Below, piece by piece: positions 63,521 through 64,000 of a stretch of DNA of 64,000 nucleotides. The stretch spans positions 58,023,246-58,087,245 of the forward strand of contig OV277866.1 of assembly GCA_922989275.2 (NCBI GenBank), in the 5' to 3' direction. Under the pieces are notes generated by a model that worked only from the letters and a program-made list of their open reading frames with translations, made no database searches and had not been told where the DNA came from. The stretch comes from Gari tellinella. Lineage: Eukaryota; Mollusca; Bivalvia; Cardiida; Psammobiidae. Within the stretch, counting starts at the first letter, position 1. Each line of letters starts with the position of its first letter. A program made the translations under genes and the position numbers.

Positions 63521-63985
63521 TGCATTGAATAGTCAAACATGCGTTAAGCGACAATGGAATGAAGATGAATGCAAATGACTGCTAAATGACTTTTGCCCTG
63601 CATTAATGCCACCTGCATTGAATAGTCAAACATGTGGTTAACTCATTCATCCCTGTAACTTTAAATGGAAAGTTCCAATTTCAAAATAAGTCTAGTCCAT
63701 TTTTGAAGTTTTGACTATTTCGGGATGCTTTTAAAAACATATTTCAAAATGACAAACAGTAAAGACCTTAATCAGAAGGCTCCTTAAGGAGCCCTCTGAT
63801 CAGGGTCTATACTGTTTGCATGGGACGAGTGTAATCCTCACAAGTACACTGTTTGTAAATGATGAGTATACTCGTTGGTGTTATTGCTGGGGTTGAATGT
63901 GTTAAAGCGACAATGGAATTACATGTATACTGAATGCAAATGACTGCTCAATGATTTCTGCCCTGCATTAAGCTGCCACCTGTCA
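63521..63985. repeat. 93-bp tandem duplication, second copy carrying a MITE
   Basis: TGCATTGAATAGTCAAACAT starts at 63521 and 63614 (period 93). The second copy is interrupted at its TTAA by the element at 63642-63901; the first is the empty form. Confidence 0.75.
63642..63901. mobile_element. TTAA foldback element, CTCATTCATCCC family
   Basis: TTAA at 63638-63641 and 63902-63905. Ends CTCATTCATCCCTG and GGGGTTGAATGTG. Core GAAGGCTCCTTAAGGAGCC within AAACAGT...ACTGTTT arms. The empty site at 63544-63547 shows exact TTAA duplication. Confidence 0.75.
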
Positions 63986-64000
63986 TAAATACAACACATG

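Overview
This is animal nuclear DNA. It has spliced genes with GT-AG introns, it is AT-rich, and most of it is made of short non-autonomous transposons. The mix of tRNA-headed SINEs, rolling-circle-like elements with ~145-161 bp core repeats, and hundreds of foldback MITE arms fits a lophotrochozoan, most likely a bivalve mollusc. That is an inference, and I cannot name the species.

Host genes. The one gene I recognise with confidence is DDRGK1 (UFBP1) on the minus strand. Its eight coding exons run from 38696 down to 21081 and splice in frame to 313 residues, with an AATAAA 35 bp past the stop. A second, unrecognised two-exon gene (127 codons) is proposed on the plus strand at 15266-16765. 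Three weak orphan exon candidates lie on the minus strand at 57.8-60.1 kb. Everything else with an open frame is transposon-derived or a chance ORF.

Layout. 1-1.5 kb: the end of an LTR retrotransposon (acidic polyprotein tail, polypurine tract, start of a 3' LTR). 2.3-8.2 kb: MITEs with TTAA or TA target duplications, many nested. 8.9-11.4 kb: a TIR element with 6-bp target duplication, itself hit by a rolling-circle-like element. 12.2-14.4 kb: a foldback element split by another such element carrying exact 145-bp repeats. 15-17 kb: the hypothetical gene. 19-39 kb: DDRGK1, whose introns hold about 25 transposons. 36.9-38.3 kb, in DDRGK1 intron 1: five LTRs and four internal regions in tandem. 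40.3-43.1 kb: a 5'-truncated CR1/jockey-like LINE inside a MITE. 43.8-50.9 kb: nested TIR and rolling-circle-like elements. 51-54 kb: little recognisable. 54.6-63.2 kb: further rolling-circle-like elements and MITEs. 63.5-64 kb: a 93-bp duplication, one copy of which carries a MITE.

Most interesting: the 36947-38343 array is a miniature LTR retrotransposon (173-bp LTR, tRNA-Leu primer site, 133-bp internal region, polypurine tract, no ORF). Each LTR embeds a 5S-rRNA-like Pol III internal control region with a TATA box at the matching upstream distance. This is the architecture of plant Cassandra TRIMs, here in an animal. The window also contains several filled/empty site pairs that fix transposon ends without outside data: a 6-bp duplication for the TATGGAAGG-ended family, no duplication for the rolling-circle-like family, and TTAA for the MITEs.
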